A stretch of DNA of 64,000 nt from Perlucidibaca sp. (GCA_023265995.1 JAHFSA010000005.1:176403-240402); one strand, 5' to 3'; counted from the stretch's first letter, positions 48,731 to 60,450 are shown. Numbers and translations: made by a program. Notes: generated by a model from the letters alone, not told the origin.

Positions 48731-49129
48731 TCAGCCGGTCTTCGGCCGGTACGCGCAAAACCCCGACTTCGGCCCCACCTGTGGATGCTTGCGGCAGGTA
48801 TTCGGGCGCTTCTCGTAGATGGTGCAGCGCCGCGTCGTCGGATGCAGATACAGGCAGTCCCCGCCCCGTCGCTGCGCCAGCGTGAAGACTTCGTGCTTGT
48901 GATTGAAGTGCCCGATCACGCGTTCCTTTTCCAGCCGCCGCGCGATCTGCCGGATCGGTTCGCCACGCTCGAAGTCGTCGACGACGCCGATGCGGATGAG
49001 GTCGTCGAGCTTCACTTCCACCGGCAGGGTGCAGCAGGTCGCCATGCAGTCATGGCAGAGGCTGCTGTTGTACCTGATCCAGGTTTCCAGTCGCTCGGGA
49101 TCGGCGGCCCGGATCGGGATGCGCGTCAT
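48731..49129 (-). CDS. YkgJ-family cysteine cluster protein
   Basis: The 132-residue protein has a series of cysteines: CHDC, TCC, CLY and C in RRCTIYEKRPNTCRKHP. They match the CxxC...CC...C...C pattern of the YkgJ family of putative iron-sulfur or zinc-cluster proteins. The function is unknown. It lies 43 bases downstream of hisA on the same strand and may be read through from the his genes. Confidence 0.88.
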   Translation of the reverse strand: MTRIPIRAADPERLETWIRYNSSLCHDCMATCCTLPVEVKLDDLIRIGVVDDFERGEPIRQIARRLEKERVIGHFNHKHEVFTLAQRRGGDCLYLHPTTRRCTIYEKRPNTCRKHPQVGPKSGFCAYRPKTG

Positions 49130-49172
49130 GGCGGCGGGCGCGGGTGCTGCTAGGGATCAGCCGGCGTCAGGC

Positions 49173-49901
49173 TCAGGCGTCGGCCAGAGCCTGGGCTTCG
49201 GCGAGATCCAGCGTGCCTTCGTAGATGGCACGGCCGGTGATGGTGCCGATGACGCCATCGCCCTGCACGGTGAGCAGGCGGCGCACGTCGTCGAGGTTGG
49301 TGACGCCGCCGGAGGCGATGATGGGCAGGCCGGAGTCACGCGCCAGCTTGGCGGTGGCTTCGACGTTGACGCCCTGCATCATGCCGTCACGGGCGATGTC
49401 GGTGTAGACGATGGCGCTGATGCCGTCGGCCTTGAACTGCCTGGCCAGATCGACGGCCTGTATGCTCGACACTTCGGCCCAGCCATCGGTGGCGACCCAG
49501 CCGTCCTTGGCGTCGATGCCGACGATGACGCGGCCCGGGAAGGCCTTGCAGGCTTCGCGCACGAAGCTCGGCTCTTTCACGGCCTTGGTGCCGAGGATCA
49601 CGTAGGACACGCCGGCGCGGACATAGGCTTCGATGGTTTCCAGCGAGCGGATGCCGCCGCCGATCTGCACCGGCAGCTGCGGCCAGCGCGTGGCAATGGC
49701 GCGCACGATCTCGCCGTTGACCGGCTCGCCGGCGAAGGCGCCGTTGAGGTCAACGAGATGCAGGCGGCGGGCACCCTGCTCCACCCACTGCGCGGCAACG
49801 CCGATGGGGTCGTTGGAGAAGACGGTGTCGTCTTCCATGCGGCCTTGCTTGAGACGGACGCAGGCGCCGTCCTTGAGGTCGATGGCGGGGATGATCAGCA
49901 T
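49173..49901 (-). CDS. hisA: Phosphoribosylformimino-5-aminoimidazole carboxamide ribotide isomerase
   Basis: HisA catalyses the Amadori step of histidine synthesis. The 242-residue TIM barrel begins [20 protein letters not shown] (catalytic Asp). It has [24 protein letters not shown] and [12 protein letters not shown] with the second Asp, and phosphate-binding [13 protein letters not shown] 49901 is preceded by TGGAG; an upstream extension is not conserved. It follows hisH with a 57-base gap. Confidence 0.97.
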   Translation of the reverse strand: MLIIPAIDLKDGACVRLKQGRMEDDTVFSNDPIGVAAQWVEQGARRLHLVDLNGAFAGEPVNGEIVRAIATRWPQLPVQIGGGIRSLETIEAYVRAGVSYVILGTKAVKEPSFVREACKAFPGRVIVGIDAKDGWVATDGWAEVSSIQAVDLARQFKADGISAIVYTDIARDGMMQGVNVEATAKLARDSGLPIIASGGVTNLDDVRRLLTVQGDGVIGTITGRAIYEGTLDLAEAQALADA

Positions 49902-49958
49902 GGTGTCGCTCCAGTGCGCGGCCGTGGGCCGGCGCATCAAATCAATCGCGGAAACCGC

Positions 49959-50591
49959 TTACGGGTTCCAGCGCAGGAAGTTGTGCAGCAGGCGCAGGCC
50001 GTCCTTGGCGCTCTTCTCCGGATGGAACTGCACGGCGAAGAGACCGTCATCGGCGATGGCGCAGGAGAACGGCAGGCCGTACTCGCACTCTCCGGCGCTG
50101 AGGCCGGGCTGGCCCGGCACGCAGTAGTAGCTGTGCACGAAGTAGAAGCGCGCGCCGTCGGCGATGCCGTCCCAGAGCGGGTGCTGCTGGCTGTGGCTGA
50201 CGTTGTTCCAGCCCATGTGCGGCACCTTGAGATGCTGCTCGCGCACAGCCTGCACATCGCCGAAGAACTTGACGTCACCAGGGTAGATGCCGAGGCCGTC
50301 GACGCCGCCGTTCTCGTCGGAGTGACCGAGCAGGGCCTGCATGCCGACGCAGATGCCGAGCAGCGGCTTCTGCTGCACCAGCTCGCGCACGGCGACATCG
50401 ATGCCGTGACGCTGCATTTCGGCCATGCAGTCGCGCATGGCGCCCTGGCCGGGCAGCACGATGCGGTCGGCGGCGCGGATCACCGCCGGGTCATCGGTCA
50501 CCGTCACACGGGATGCGCCAACCTGCTCCAGCGCTTTCGCGACGGAGTGCAGGTTGCCCATGCCGTAGTCGAGGACTGCGACGGAGGTCAC
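49959..50591 (-). CDS. hisH: Imidazole glycerol phosphate synthase subunit HisH
   Basis: HisH is the glutaminase that supplies ammonia to HisF. The 210-residue class I amidotransferase has [11 protein letters not shown], an oxyanion [10 protein letters not shown], the catalytic Cys in [11 protein letters not shown], and the His-Glu pair in [10 protein letters not shown]. The start is GTG 50591 ([10 protein letters not shown]), overlapping the hisB stop by 4 bases. Its partner HisF lies about 5 kb away at 43934, beyond the plus-strand gene block. Confidence 0.96.
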   Translation of the reverse strand: MTSVAVLDYGMGNLHSVAKALEQVGASRVTVTDDPAVIRAADRIVLPGQGAMRDCMAEMQRHGIDVAVRELVQQKPLLGICVGMQALLGHSDENGGVDGLGIYPGDVKFFGDVQAVREQHLKVPHMGWNNVSHSQQHPLWDGIADGARFYFVHSYYCVPGQPGLSAGECEYGLPFSCAIADDGLFAVQFHPEKSAKDGLRLLHNFLRWNP

Positions 50592-51181
50592 AGCGAGCCC
50601 TTGGTCGACGGCATTTGACCGCTCATGCGCGGATCGAACTCCACCGCCATGCGCAGCGCGCGGCCGAAGGCCTTGAACATGGTCTCGGCCTGGTGGTGCG
50701 AGTTGCGACCACGCAGGTTGTCGAGGTGCAGCGTGACGTTGGCGTGGTTCACGAAGCCCTGGAAGAATTCGTAGAACAGGTCGACGTCGAACTGACCGAT
50801 GTGGCTGCGGGTGAACTCGCAGTGCATCTCCAGGCCGGGGCGGCCGGAGAGGTCGATCACCACGCGCGACAGGGCCTCGTCGAGCGGCACATAGGCATGG
50901 CCGTAGCGACGCACGCCGACCTTGTCGCCGACGGCCTGGGCGAAGGCCTGGCCGAGGGTGATGCCGCAGTCTTCGGCGCTGTGGTGATCATCGATGTGGT
51001 GATCGCCGTCGCAGACGAGGGTGATGTCGATGAGGCCGTGACGGACGACCTGATCCAGCATGTGGTCGAGAAAGGGCATGCCGGTGCGCAGGTCGCCCTG
51101 GCCGGTGCCATCGAGATTCACGCTGGCGCGAATCTTCGTTTCCTTGGTGTTGCGAACCACTTCCGCCTGACGTGCGGTCAT
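50588..51181 (-). CDS. hisB: Imidazoleglycerol-phosphate dehydratase
   Basis: HisB dehydrates imidazole glycerol phosphate, using two Mn ions. The 197-residue monofunctional protein (no histidinol phosphatase domain) shows the metal-binding [28 protein letters not shown] and [14 protein letters not shown] segments. It is the first gene of the hisB-hisH-hisA run and starts at ATG 51181. The window has no other histidine genes except hisF. Confidence 0.97.
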   Translation of the reverse strand: MTARQAEVVRNTKETKIRASVNLDGTGQGDLRTGMPFLDHMLDQVVRHGLIDITLVCDGDHHIDDHHSAEDCGITLGQAFAQAVGDKVGVRRYGHAYVPLDEALSRVVIDLSGRPGLEMHCEFTRSHIGQFDVDLFYEFFQGFVNHANVTLHLDNLRGRNSHHQAETMFKAFGRALRMAVEFDPRMSGQMPSTKGSL

Positions 51182-51310
51182 GCCATTGCCTCGTGCGGCT
51201 GTATGCGAAGGCGGGATTATAGCCGGCGCAGCGCCAATCTGCATGCCCGGCTCGCCGGCTTGCTGGCGGCTCGGCTACACTCGGTCATCCGCTACTGTCG
51301 AGACTGCCGC

Positions 51311-51631
51311 ATGCCTGTCATTGCCCGTGCCCATCCTCTCCCGCTCGATGCCGATCTGAATGACCGCCTGGCTCGTCTGAGCCCGGCGCTGACCGCCACG
51401 GCACCGACACCGGATGCCGTGCTCTATGTCGGCTGGTTCAACACCAAGCCGATCTCGGCGGCCTGGGCTGTGGGGCCGGACGACGGGCGTCAGTTGCAGG
51501 GTTTTGCCATCCACCCGGCCACGCGCGGACGTGGCGTGCTGGCGCGTCTGGCACAGGAGATGCGTGAACAGGAAAATGCTGCCGGCCGCCGCGTGCTGTC
51601 GGCGGATGATTACAGCCTGCTCGATATCTGA
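51311..51631 (+). CDS. PanZ/PanM-like acetyltransferase-fold protein
   Basis: The 106-residue protein has a short GNAT-like core (AVLYVGWFNTKPISAAWAVG, LQGFAIHPATRGRGVLARLAQEM), including the acetyl-CoA-binding RGRGV loop. Size and layout resemble PanZ/PanM-type acetyl-CoA sensors that promote maturation of aspartate decarboxylase PanD. No panD is in the window. A plain GNAT acetyltransferase fragment is an alternative. It is divergent from hisB. Confidence 0.6.
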   Translation: MPVIARAHPLPLDADLNDRLARLSPALTATAPTPDAVLYVGWFNTKPISAAWAVGPDDGRQLQGFAIHPATRGRGVLARLAQEMREQENAAGRRVLSADDYSLLDI

Positions 51632-51664
51632 GGCATGCTTTGCCGGGTGCATGCCCGGAAAGGC

Positions 51665-51692
51665 TTGTGCCGGCCCGGAGGCCCGCTACAAT
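51665..51692 (+). promoter_or_regulatory. Promoter of tRNA-Gly
   Basis: A -35 TTGTGC (51665-51670), 16-base spacer and -10 TACAAT (51687-51692) precede a GC-rich discriminator, as for stable RNA genes. The predicted transcript start leaves about 25 bases before the mature tRNA at 51725. Confidence 0.7.
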
Positions 51693-51724
51693 GCGGGTCT
51701 GCCTTCCGGTCACGGAGCATCAAG

Positions 51725-51798
51725 GCGGGCGTCGTATAATGGCAATACCCTAGCTTCCCAAGCTAGAGCCGTGGGTTCGATTCCCATCGCCCGCTCCA
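51725..51798 (+). tRNA. tRNA-Gly (anticodon CCC)
   Basis: The 74-base sequence folds into a cloverleaf. It has a 7-bp acceptor stem GCGGGCG/CGCCCGC, a D-stem GTAT/ATAC and an anticodon stem CTAGC/GCTAG with loop TTCCCAA giving CCC. The T-stem is GTGGG/CCCAT with loop TTCGATT. The 3' CCA is encoded. It reads GGG glycine codons and is a sole tRNA gene here. Confidence 0.97.
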
Positions 51799-51858
51799 AT
51801 CCCCCTCTCCCGATCTTTTCTCTGTCTGACCCTGTGGCGTCACGCAGCTCGCCCCGAC

Positions 51859-53502
51859 TCATGGTCCGGGTCCCGAAAACAGTATGGGCAGGCTGCCCGA
51901 CGACAGCGCGGACAACACCTCCGGTGTTGCCGGGATGTAGAGCGGGCCGTTGCGGAGCTGGCCGACATGGGTGGTTGGCGCCCACACGGGCTGGCCGGCA
52001 AGCGCGGAGTGAATGAAGCCGGCATCCTGCTCGGCAGTGAATCTGCTCAGGCCGGGGATACGTGGCGAGGTGCGCGCATGCCACCTGCCCTCGTACTTCG
52101 CCAGGCGGATCAGCTGACGTGGCGGCCTGGCCTGCCCGCCAGCCTCCGCGCTTTCCGCATAGGCCACCGGGTCCGGGGATGGCGCCGCACCGGCCTGAGC
52201 CGTCGACGGGTTCTTGAAGTTCATGATGATCCGGTAGGCCAGATCCGAGGTCCAGCGGGTGTGCGCGCAGTAGCTCATGAAGTCGTTGAAGCGGCTGCCG
52301 GTGTTGGCGAAGTAGAAGCCGCGCTCGGCATCCTGGCCGGCGCCGTTCGGACCGATCGAGCCATCCGGATAGAGACGTGCATCCAGTCCGGTGCTGGTAC
52401 CGCAGTTGGCATGACCCAGTGACATCAGATGCATGAACTCGTGCACGAAGAGTTCGCCCATGCCGGTGAGCCAGCCGCCCTGGTAAGGCGATGTGACGAG
52501 CATGTTGTCGGTGCTGGTGAACGAGGCCACGAGAAAGGACTGGTTCACGGCCAGACCGGCAAGAGTGCCCGTTCCGGATGGGTCGGAGAATTCGACGTTG
52601 GGCGGGAACACGGCCACGCATTTGATCGAGGCTGGCAGCGAGACGAATTTCTCCATCGTGAAGCATTCATCGTCGAGCTTGTTGAGCACGCTGGTCATCT
52701 GGTCGAAGCTGAAGGTGTAGACCGCGTCGGCGCCTATGCCGCGCACCGACGAGGCCGTGAAGATGCTCAGGTCGCTGGCGTTGAAGGCCGCGCCAGCGGT
52801 CAGGGCAAAGTCGGACTGGGGCAGCGCGCGGGTCAGCAGCCTGGTCAGGCTGTCACTGGCGGGCAGAGCGCCATCCTGACCCTGGAAGCTGATGGTGCGC
52901 AGAACGATGCGATCGCCTGTCGCAGGCATGACCCTCAGGGTGCCGCCTTGGTAGAGGCGGTCGGCCTCGGCTCGCGAACCCGGGCGCGTCGGATCAATGG
53001 CCACCTGCCAGGACGTCAGGCGGTCCGAGATATCTGCCGCGGGTATGCTGGTCGTATAGCTGGATGACAGGGTCAGCGGGTCGACGGCGGTCGGGGCCGT
53101 GGCAGTGCCGGGAGTCAGGGCGTAGGCATGGCAGCCACCTGTGCTGCCGAGAATCAGCGAGGCCTGTGCGGGCAGCTGGGTATTGTCGGGGCCGGTGACA
53201 TCGACGCGGGCGATGACCTGCTTGCTGGCGGCCAGTCTGGTGTCGGCATCGACCATGTCCTGCTGGACAACCTGTATCCAGTGCAGGGCGCGGATGTCGA
53301 GGCCGGTATCGGGCTCGCTGCCGATATTCTGCGTCAGCTGGCAGCCGGTGGGGGCGATGCGGATGACCGAGGTCGGGGTTGATATGGTGCGCGCCTGCGG
53401 GTTGCTGCCAGCGCTGCCGGCGCCGGCCTGACCGGAGTCACTGCTGCCGCCGCATGCGGCCATGACCAGCGCCAGCATGCTGATGACCGGAAATATGCGC
53501 AT
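51859..53502 (-). CDS. Lipoprotein with metzincin-like zinc site, putative metallopeptidase
   Basis: The 547-residue precursor has a lipoprotein signal (ALVMAAC, Cys17) and a Gly/Ser linker, so it is probably anchored to a membrane facing outward. Residues 354-364 read HEFMHLMSLGH: the HExxH zinc motif with a third His, as in metzincins, though Ser replaces the usual Gly. FMSY at 408-411 is a Met-turn-like motif, followed by CAHTRWTSD. About 330 residues precede the site without a recognised domain. The product is probably an exported protease; substrate and subfamily are unknown. It is convergent with tRNA-Gly. Confidence 0.75.
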   Translation of the reverse strand: MRIFPVISMLALVMAACGGSSDSGQAGAGSAGSNPQARTISTPTSVIRIAPTGCQLTQNIGSEPDTGLDIRALHWIQVVQQDMVDADTRLAASKQVIARVDVTGPDNTQLPAQASLILGSTGGCHAYALTPGTATAPTAVDPLTLSSSYTTSIPAADISDRLTSWQVAIDPTRPGSRAEADRLYQGGTLRVMPATGDRIVLRTISFQGQDGALPASDSLTRLLTRALPQSDFALTAGAAFNASDLSIFTASSVRGIGADAVYTFSFDQMTSVLNKLDDECFTMEKFVSLPASIKCVAVFPPNVEFSDPSGTGTLAGLAVNQSFLVASFTSTDNMLVTSPYQGGWLTGMGELFVHEFMHLMSLGHANCGTSTGLDARLYPDGSIGPNGAGQDAERGFYFANTGSRFNDFMSYCAHTRWTSDLAYRIIMNFKNPSTAQAGAAPSPDPVAYAESAEAGGQARPPRQLIRLAKYEGRWHARTSPRIPGLSRFTAEQDAGFIHSALAGQPVWAPTTHVGQLRNGPLYIPATPEVLSALSSGSLPILFSGPGP

Positions 53503-53730
53503 GATCGTGCTCCGTGCATGATCAGGTGGCGAGCCACCCTGGTCCCTGCGTGCATATATGTCGGTTTAGGTCTGTTATCCCCTGTTCATGGCCGGTCGGC
53601 AGTGGCCGTGCTGGCCAGTTACCACAGTGATTGATCCTTTCGCGGCAGCTTGTCAAGCGATCGCCGGCGCACGGCGACTGCCGGCAGACTGCTGTCGCGG
53701 CCCGGCTCTAGCGCTGCAGCGCCAGCGGGC
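53503..53730. other. Intergenic region upstream of the lipoprotein
   Basis: This 228-base gap between the metzincin-like lipoprotein and the symporter holds no gene. It has a short AT-rich patch around 53550-53580 that may house the lipoprotein promoter. No firm promoter, terminator or repeat was recognised. Confidence 0.4.
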
Positions 53731-55176
53731 TCAGCCCTGCTGGGCTTCCGTCGCCGCCACCGCCTCGATATCGCTGGCCGAGGCCGGCGACATATAGGTG
53801 CCCAGCACCATGCCGCCGACCGCCATCAGGAAGCCGGCCAGCTGCGGCGGCCAGAAACCTTCGGGTGCGATGACTTCCAGCGTCAGCCAGGTCGCGGTGC
53901 CCAGCGCCATCGACATGAGGGCGCCGAGACGGGTCGAGCGCTTCCAGTACAGCCCGCAGAAGAGCGGCACGAAGGTCGCCACCAGCGTGATCTTGTAGGC
54001 GTTTTCAACCATCTCGAAGATGGAGTCGTTGGAGAGCATGGCAAAGGCCGTGACCATGATCGTGAAGGTCAGCACCACCAGACGCATGAGCTTGAGGAAG
54101 GACTTGTCGCTCATGGGCGGCAGCGAATGGCGCAGGATGTTCTCGGCGAAGGTCACCGACGGCGCCAGCAGCGTGGCGCTGGCGCAGCTCTTGATGGCCG
54201 ACAGCAGGGCGCCGAAGAACAGCACCTGGGCCACCATGGGCATGTGCGTCAGCACCAGCTCGGGCAGGATGAGCTGGCTGTCGCTGTGCAGCAGGCGTTC
54301 GACCAGGCCGGGATTGATGATGGTCGCGGCATAGGCCAGGAACATCGGGATGAAGGCGAACAGGAAGTAGAACGAGCCGCCGAGTATGGATGCCTGCATG
54401 GCCACGGTTTCGTTCTTGGCCGAGGAAATACGCTGGAACACGTCCTGCTGCGGAATGGAGCCGAGCATGAGCGTGATCAGGGCGGCGATGAAGGCGAGCA
54501 GATCGCGCGGATTCATTTCCGGCAGGATGGCGAACTTGCCGGCGGCGGCGGCGTGCTGCACGACATTGGTCACGCCACCGGTCAGGTTGCTGATGTCGAA
54601 GACCATGTAGATCATGCCCGCGACGATCACGATCATCTGCACGAAGTCGGTGATGGCGACCGCCCACATGCCGCCGAACAGCGTGTAGATGAGGATGGTG
54701 CTGGCGCCGATCAGCATGCCGGCATTGCGCGAGATATCGCCATCAGAGACCACGAAGAAGACCAGGCCGAGCGCGGTGATCTGGGCCGCGACCCAGCCCA
54801 GATAGGAAATCACGATGCAGATGGTGGTCATGACCTCGACCGCGCGACCGTAGCGGCGGCGGTAGAAGTCACCGATGGTCAGCATGTTCATGCGGTAGAG
54901 CGGGCGGGCAAAGAACAGGCCGACCAGGATCAGGCAGAGGCTGGAGCCAAAGGGGTCGGCGATGATGCCGTGGAAGCCTTCCTGCAGGAAGGTCGCCGGA
55001 ATGCCGAGGACGGCCTCTGCACCAAACCAGGTCGCGAATACCGTGGTGGTGACCATGGCCAGTGGCAGGCTGCGACCGGCGACGGCGAAGTCCTTGCTGT
55101 TGTGCACGCGGGTGGCCGCGTACAGGCCCAGGCCGACGGACAGCAGCCAATAGCCCATGACAAAAGCTAGCAGCAT
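53731..55176 (-). CDS. Sodium:solute symporter (SSS family)
   Basis: The 481-residue membrane protein has about 13 helices. Family features include the N-terminal SKDFAVAGRSLPL loop, TVFATWFGAEAVLGIPATF, WAVAITDFVQMIVIVAGMIY and the GSIPQQDVFQRISSAKNETVA loop. It would couple Na+ entry to uptake of a solute that cannot be identified. The C-terminal SASDIEAVAATEAQQG tail is soluble. It is likely monocistronic, between the lipoprotein and the feo genes. Confidence 0.92.
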   Translation of the reverse strand: MLLAFVMGYWLLSVGLGLYAATRVHNSKDFAVAGRSLPLAMVTTTVFATWFGAEAVLGIPATFLQEGFHGIIADPFGSSLCLILVGLFFARPLYRMNMLTIGDFYRRRYGRAVEVMTTICIVISYLGWVAAQITALGLVFFVVSDGDISRNAGMLIGASTILIYTLFGGMWAVAITDFVQMIVIVAGMIYMVFDISNLTGGVTNVVQHAAAAGKFAILPEMNPRDLLAFIAALITLMLGSIPQQDVFQRISSAKNETVAMQASILGGSFYFLFAFIPMFLAYAATIINPGLVERLLHSDSQLILPELVLTHMPMVAQVLFFGALLSAIKSCASATLLAPSVTFAENILRHSLPPMSDKSFLKLMRLVVLTFTIMVTAFAMLSNDSIFEMVENAYKITLVATFVPLFCGLYWKRSTRLGALMSMALGTATWLTLEVIAPEGFWPPQLAGFLMAVGGMVLGTYMSPASASDIEAVAATEAQQG

Positions 55177-55409
55177 GTGGATACCTGCATCGAAAGCGTG
55201 ATCAAGAAGTACCGGTCACCAGGCTGGCCATGTGCCGATACCCGGAGCGGTGCGCGAACAGCAAGCAAACGCCATGCCGCCCGGCAATTGTGCGCATATT
55301 AACCGAAGCCTGTCCGCCAGCAACAGACAGCCGGGAGCTGTCCGGGCCTTGCGGACGCATGCCGTCGTGGTGTGCGGGGCGTTGCTGGCGGAGTGTTGCT
55401 TGAAAGGCG
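55177..55409. other. Intergenic region upstream of the symporter
   Basis: This 233-base gap between the symporter start and the end of the feo genes has no coding frame of note. A small hairpin (GACAG/CTGTC arms near 55326-55342) and an AT-rich ATTAAC patch around 55297-55302 may be part of the terminator of feoB and the symporter promoter. Nothing firmer is visible. Confidence 0.35.
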
Positions 55410-55711
55410 TTACTTGAGCGGCTTTGCCAGCGGGTCGGCCATGCTGCCGCGCAGCTGCAGCGGGCGCTCCGGGTCGGGCACTACCGGCGTCGTGCTGCAG
55501 CTTCCGCAGCTGTCGCAGCCGCTGCCGCAGCCTGCTCCGCTCTGCCCGGATTGCAGCCAGCTGCCCAGTCGCGCCCAGCCGCGCTTCGCCGCGCCCTGTG
55601 CGAGACGGTTCTGGCTGTCACGGATGAGGTTGGGGAAGAGCTGACGCAGCACGCGCAGCAGACTCCAGGCCAGCAGCAGGCCGACCAGGAGGTACTGCAG
55701 CCAGATGCCGC

Positions 55712-55715
<4 letters not shown>
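55410..55715 (-). CDS. FeoB-associated Cys-rich membrane protein
   Basis: The 101-residue protein has one N-terminal membrane helix (IWLQYLLVGLLLAWSLLRVL), a short basic region, and a Cys cluster CGSGCDSCGSC around residues 63-73. Small Cys-rich proteins after feoB resemble FeoC/DUF6587-type partners that may bind iron or sense redox. Its ATG overlaps the feoB stop by 4 bases, so it belongs to the feoAB operon. Confidence 0.75.
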
Positions 55716-57543
<1,828 letters not shown>

Positions 57544-57547
<4 letters not shown>

Positions 57548-57786
57548 GCCGCCACCTCGCTGACGATCACGCGGGCGGCTTCGGTGCGGCGCAGGGCAAA
57601 GCGGGTGAAGCCGATCTGCACCAGCACCGGGTCGGCACCGACGGGGCCGGTGGCGGTCAGGCGCACGGTTTCCCCCGGGACGAAGCCCAGGTCAGCAAGG
57701 CGGCGGGCGATCGGATCGGCGTCATAGGCTGCCTCGACATGCCGGACGATGGCCGTGGCGTAACGCGGTAGCTCGGAAAGGCGCAC
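57544..57786 (-). CDS. feoA: Ferrous iron transport protein FeoA
   Basis: FeoA is a small SH3-like cytosolic partner of FeoB. The chosen GTG start at 57786 gives an 80-residue protein (MRLSELPRYATAIVRHVEAA), the usual size, with RLADLGFVPGETV and ARVIVSE segments. An ATG 51 bases upstream (57837) would add 17 unconserved residues and would place a probable Fur box inside the coding region. It overlaps feoB by 4 bases. Confidence 0.88.
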
Positions 57787-57806
57787 AGTGAAAACTGACC
57801 CAAGAT

Positions 57807-57854
57807 GGTGTTGAGAACGATTCCTAGTCTCAGGCATGGGCCTTTCCCTGTCAA
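57807..57854 (-). promoter_or_regulatory. feoAB promoter with probable Fur box
   Basis: Read on the minus strand, TTGACA (57849-57854) is followed by the sequence GAGACTAGGAATCGTTCTCA (57810-57829). This resembles the inverted AT-rich Fur box (about 10 of 14 positions in the TGAGAAC-N-ATTCCTA alignment on the plus strand). A box overlapping the -10 region fits iron repression of feoA. Confidence 0.5.
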
Positions 57855-57948
57855 ATTAACGCTTGTTAGGAATAGCGCCGTCTGCGCACTGGCAGGCCCT
57901 CTGCCGGCTGCGGTAGAGTCCTCCGGACCTGATTCTGTCGAGGTCATC

Positions 57949-60450
57949 ATGAAGCGTCTGTTGCTCTGGCTGGGCGGTGGTGTTGCCGCTGTCGTTGTCG
58001 CCCTGTCCGCACTCGCGGCCTATGTCGTGTTCGTGCTCGACCCCAACGACTACAAGCAGGAGCTGGCCTCGGTGGTCAGGTCCAAGACCGACATGGAGCT
58101 GACGCTCAAGGGCAGTCTGGCCTGGCAGCTCTATCCCAACATCGGTATCCGTCTTGGCGAGACCACGCTGGCCGATCCGGCACTGAAGGAAACCCTGGCG
58201 GAAGTCCGGGATGCCTCGGTGTCGGTCGAGCTGATGCCGCTGCTCTCCGGCAAGGCCAGCATCGACGCGGTGCATCTCGATGGTGCCGCGCTGCGTCTGG
58301 TGCAGTACGCCGATGGCAGCACGAGTTGGGATCATCTGCTCGAGAAGCTGAAGAATCCGGAAAAGGAAGAGTCGAAGCGGGTAGCGTTCGCGATCAAGGA
58401 TCTCGACGTGAAGAACACGCGCCTGACCGTGACTGACCGCAAGAGTGGTGTCACCCGTGACATCGAGCAGGTGGCCGTGCAGGCGGAGAACATCGATCCC
58501 GATGCCGAGTTCCCGCTCAAGGCGCAGTTCCGCTTCAGCCAGAAGGATGCCGCCGGCAAGACCCTGGTCGCCGATAACCGTTTCGCCGCCAATGTCCGAC
58601 TCGATCTCGATGCCCGGAAACATGTGCTGAGTAATCTCGACCTCGACAGCAAGCTGTCCGGCAGCCTGCTGCCGGCACCGGCCGATGTCGTGCTGAAGGC
58701 GACACGCGTCAGCGCCGACCTCAAGGCGCAGCAGCATCGCGTCGAGGGCCTGCATCTGGCGCTGTCCTACCGTGATCCGGCTCTGGTGGCACCGGCCGCC
58801 GTCGAAGTGACTGGCGAGGTGCTGGCGGATCTGGCGAAACAGCAGCTGCAGGTTTCCGCGCTGGACGTGCAGGCGAGCTATCAGGACAAGGGCCGGCCGG
58901 CGCCGGTCACGGCGCATCTGAAGAGCGACCTGCGCGCCGACCTGGCCAGCGGTCAGGTCAGTCTCCCGGGTATCCGCATGCAGGCGCTGCTGGCCGACAA
59001 GGCGCTGCCGGCTCCGCTGCCGGTGACCATGCAATCGGCGCTGGAGGCCAACTGGAAGCAGGGTGACATCAACCTGCGCGAGCTGGTGCTGCAGGCAGCC
59101 GGCCTGCGCATGGACGGCCAGCTGGCGGCGAAACTGCCGGCGCTGGCCTCGGGGGCGCAGCCGCTGACGCGCGGCATGACCGCCACCGGCTCGCTGCAGA
59201 CCGGCAACTTCAATCCGCGCGAGCTGATGGCCAAACTCGGTCTCAAGCCGCCGGTCACGCGTGATGCCAACGTGCTCAAGCGCGCCAGCCTGCGCGCCGA
59301 GCTGGCCGGCAACGAGCACGAATTCCTCGCTCGCAATCTGCGCATCGCCCTCGATGGCAGCACCATCACCGGCGAGGCCGGCGTGCGCGAGCTGCCTGCC
59401 GGCCGCCTCTACGCCCGCCTCAACCTCGATCAGCTCAATGCCGACAGCTATCTGCCGCCGGAGGCCGCGACCTCGGTCAACAAGGCCGATGCCGCCACGA
59501 CGAAGAAGGCCGTCGCCGGCATCCTGCCGGTGCAGCTGCTGCGCAGCCAGAACCTCGACATCGGGCTCAGCGCCGGCAAGCTCGACATCATGACCTACCC
59601 GATCAGCCAGTTCCGTGTCAGCGCGGCGGCGCGTGGCGGTGTGGTCACTGTCAGCGAGCTGCGCGGCAGCATCTACAGCGGCAGCTTCAGCGTGCCGGTG
59701 ACCATAGACGTGCGTGGCGCGCAGCCGGTCATCACCATGAATCCCGACATCAAGCAGATCGACCTGGCGCCCATCGCCAAGGCGGCCCTGAAGAAGGATG
59801 TCTTCACCGGGCGCATGAATTTCAATGGTTCGGTGAAGGTGGTCGGCAATGATGCCGATGCCTGGATACGCACGGCGCAGGGCCCGAACACGCTGCATCT
59901 GGAGAATGGCCTGATCAAGGGCATCAATATCACCGATGCCCTGTTCAACGCCCTCGGCCAGTATCAGGCCTTGCTGCCGGCGCTGACCGGGCGCGATGTC
60001 GCCACGCTCAAGGGCAAGTCGCGCGATACCGAGATCGTCAGCATGCTGGGTGAGACCAGCCTGAATCAGGGCGTGGTCAGCAACAAGTCCATGAAGGCCG
60101 ACCTCAGGGATATCCAGGTCGGTGGCAACGGCACCTACAACCTGCTCACCCAGGATGTCGATTACCGCTTCCAGCTCAAGCTCGACAAGAAGTACTGGGG
60201 TGACAAGTACGCGAAAATGGCCGACTACGAGATTCCGGTGCACTGCAACGGCAACCTCAAGGGCAGCCTGGTCACGCTCTGCTCGCTCGATCGTCAGGGC
60301 ATGCAGGGCATTGCCGCGCAGCTCGCCAGGTCCCGTCTCGGCGAGGAGGTCGACAAGGGCAAGGCCAGACTCCAGGACAAGCTCGGCGAAAAGCTGAACC
60401 CCCAGCAACAGGAAGCAGTGAAGAAACTCTTTGACCTCTTCAAGCAATGA
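57949..60450 (+). CDS. asmA: AsmA-family outer-membrane assembly/lipid-related protein
   Basis: The 833-residue protein has one N-terminal membrane anchor ([26 protein letters not shown]), then a long periplasmic region of beta-rich repeats. It starts [17 protein letters not shown] and has a conserved C-terminal AsmA domain ([33 protein letters not shown]). Family members influence outer-membrane lipid transport. ATG 57949 has GAGGT upstream. Its last 20 bases overlap the mutY start. Confidence 0.92.
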   Translation: MKRLLLWLGGGVAAVVVALSALAAYVVFVLDPNDYKQELASVVRSKTDMELTLKGSLAWQLYPNIGIRLGETTLADPALKETLAEVRDASVSVELMPLLSGKASIDAVHLDGAALRLVQYADGSTSWDHLLEKLKNPEKEESKRVAFAIKDLDVKNTRLTVTDRKSGVTRDIEQVAVQAENIDPDAEFPLKAQFRFSQKDAAGKTLVADNRFAANVRLDLDARKHVLSNLDLDSKLSGSLLPAPADVVLKATRVSADLKAQQHRVEGLHLALSYRDPALVAPAAVEVTGEVLADLAKQQLQVSALDVQASYQDKGRPAPVTAHLKSDLRADLASGQVSLPGIRMQALLADKALPAPLPVTMQSALEANWKQGDINLRELVLQAAGLRMDGQLAAKLPALASGAQPLTRGMTATGSLQTGNFNPRELMAKLGLKPPVTRDANVLKRASLRAELAGNEHEFLARNLRIALDGSTITGEAGVRELPAGRLYARLNLDQLNADSYLPPEAATSVNKADAATTKKAVAGILPVQLLRSQNLDIGLSAGKLDIMTYPISQFRVSAAARGGVVTVSELRGSIYSGSFSVPVTIDVRGAQPVITMNPDIKQIDLAPIAKAALKKDVFTGRMNFNGSVKVVGNDADAWIRTAQGPNTLHLENGLIKGINITDALFNALGQYQALLPALTGRDVATLKGKSRDTEIVSMLGETSLNQGVVSNKSMKADLRDIQVGGNGTYNLLTQDVDYRFQLKLDKKYWGDKYAKMADYEIPVHCNGNLKGSLVTLCSLDRQGMQGIAAQLARSRLGEEVDKGKARLQDKLGEKLNPQQQEAVKKLFDLFKQ

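Noticed and set aside
51725..53502. A genomic island integrated at tRNA-Gly
   Set aside because: No integrase, no direct repeat of the tRNA 3' end and no shift in base composition is visible, so only the adjacency was kept as a note.
57856..60447. An 863-codon minus-strand frame opposite asmA
   Set aside because: AsmA in the opposite frame has an anchor, conserved C-terminal domain and a ribosome-binding site. The antisense frame lacks any of these.
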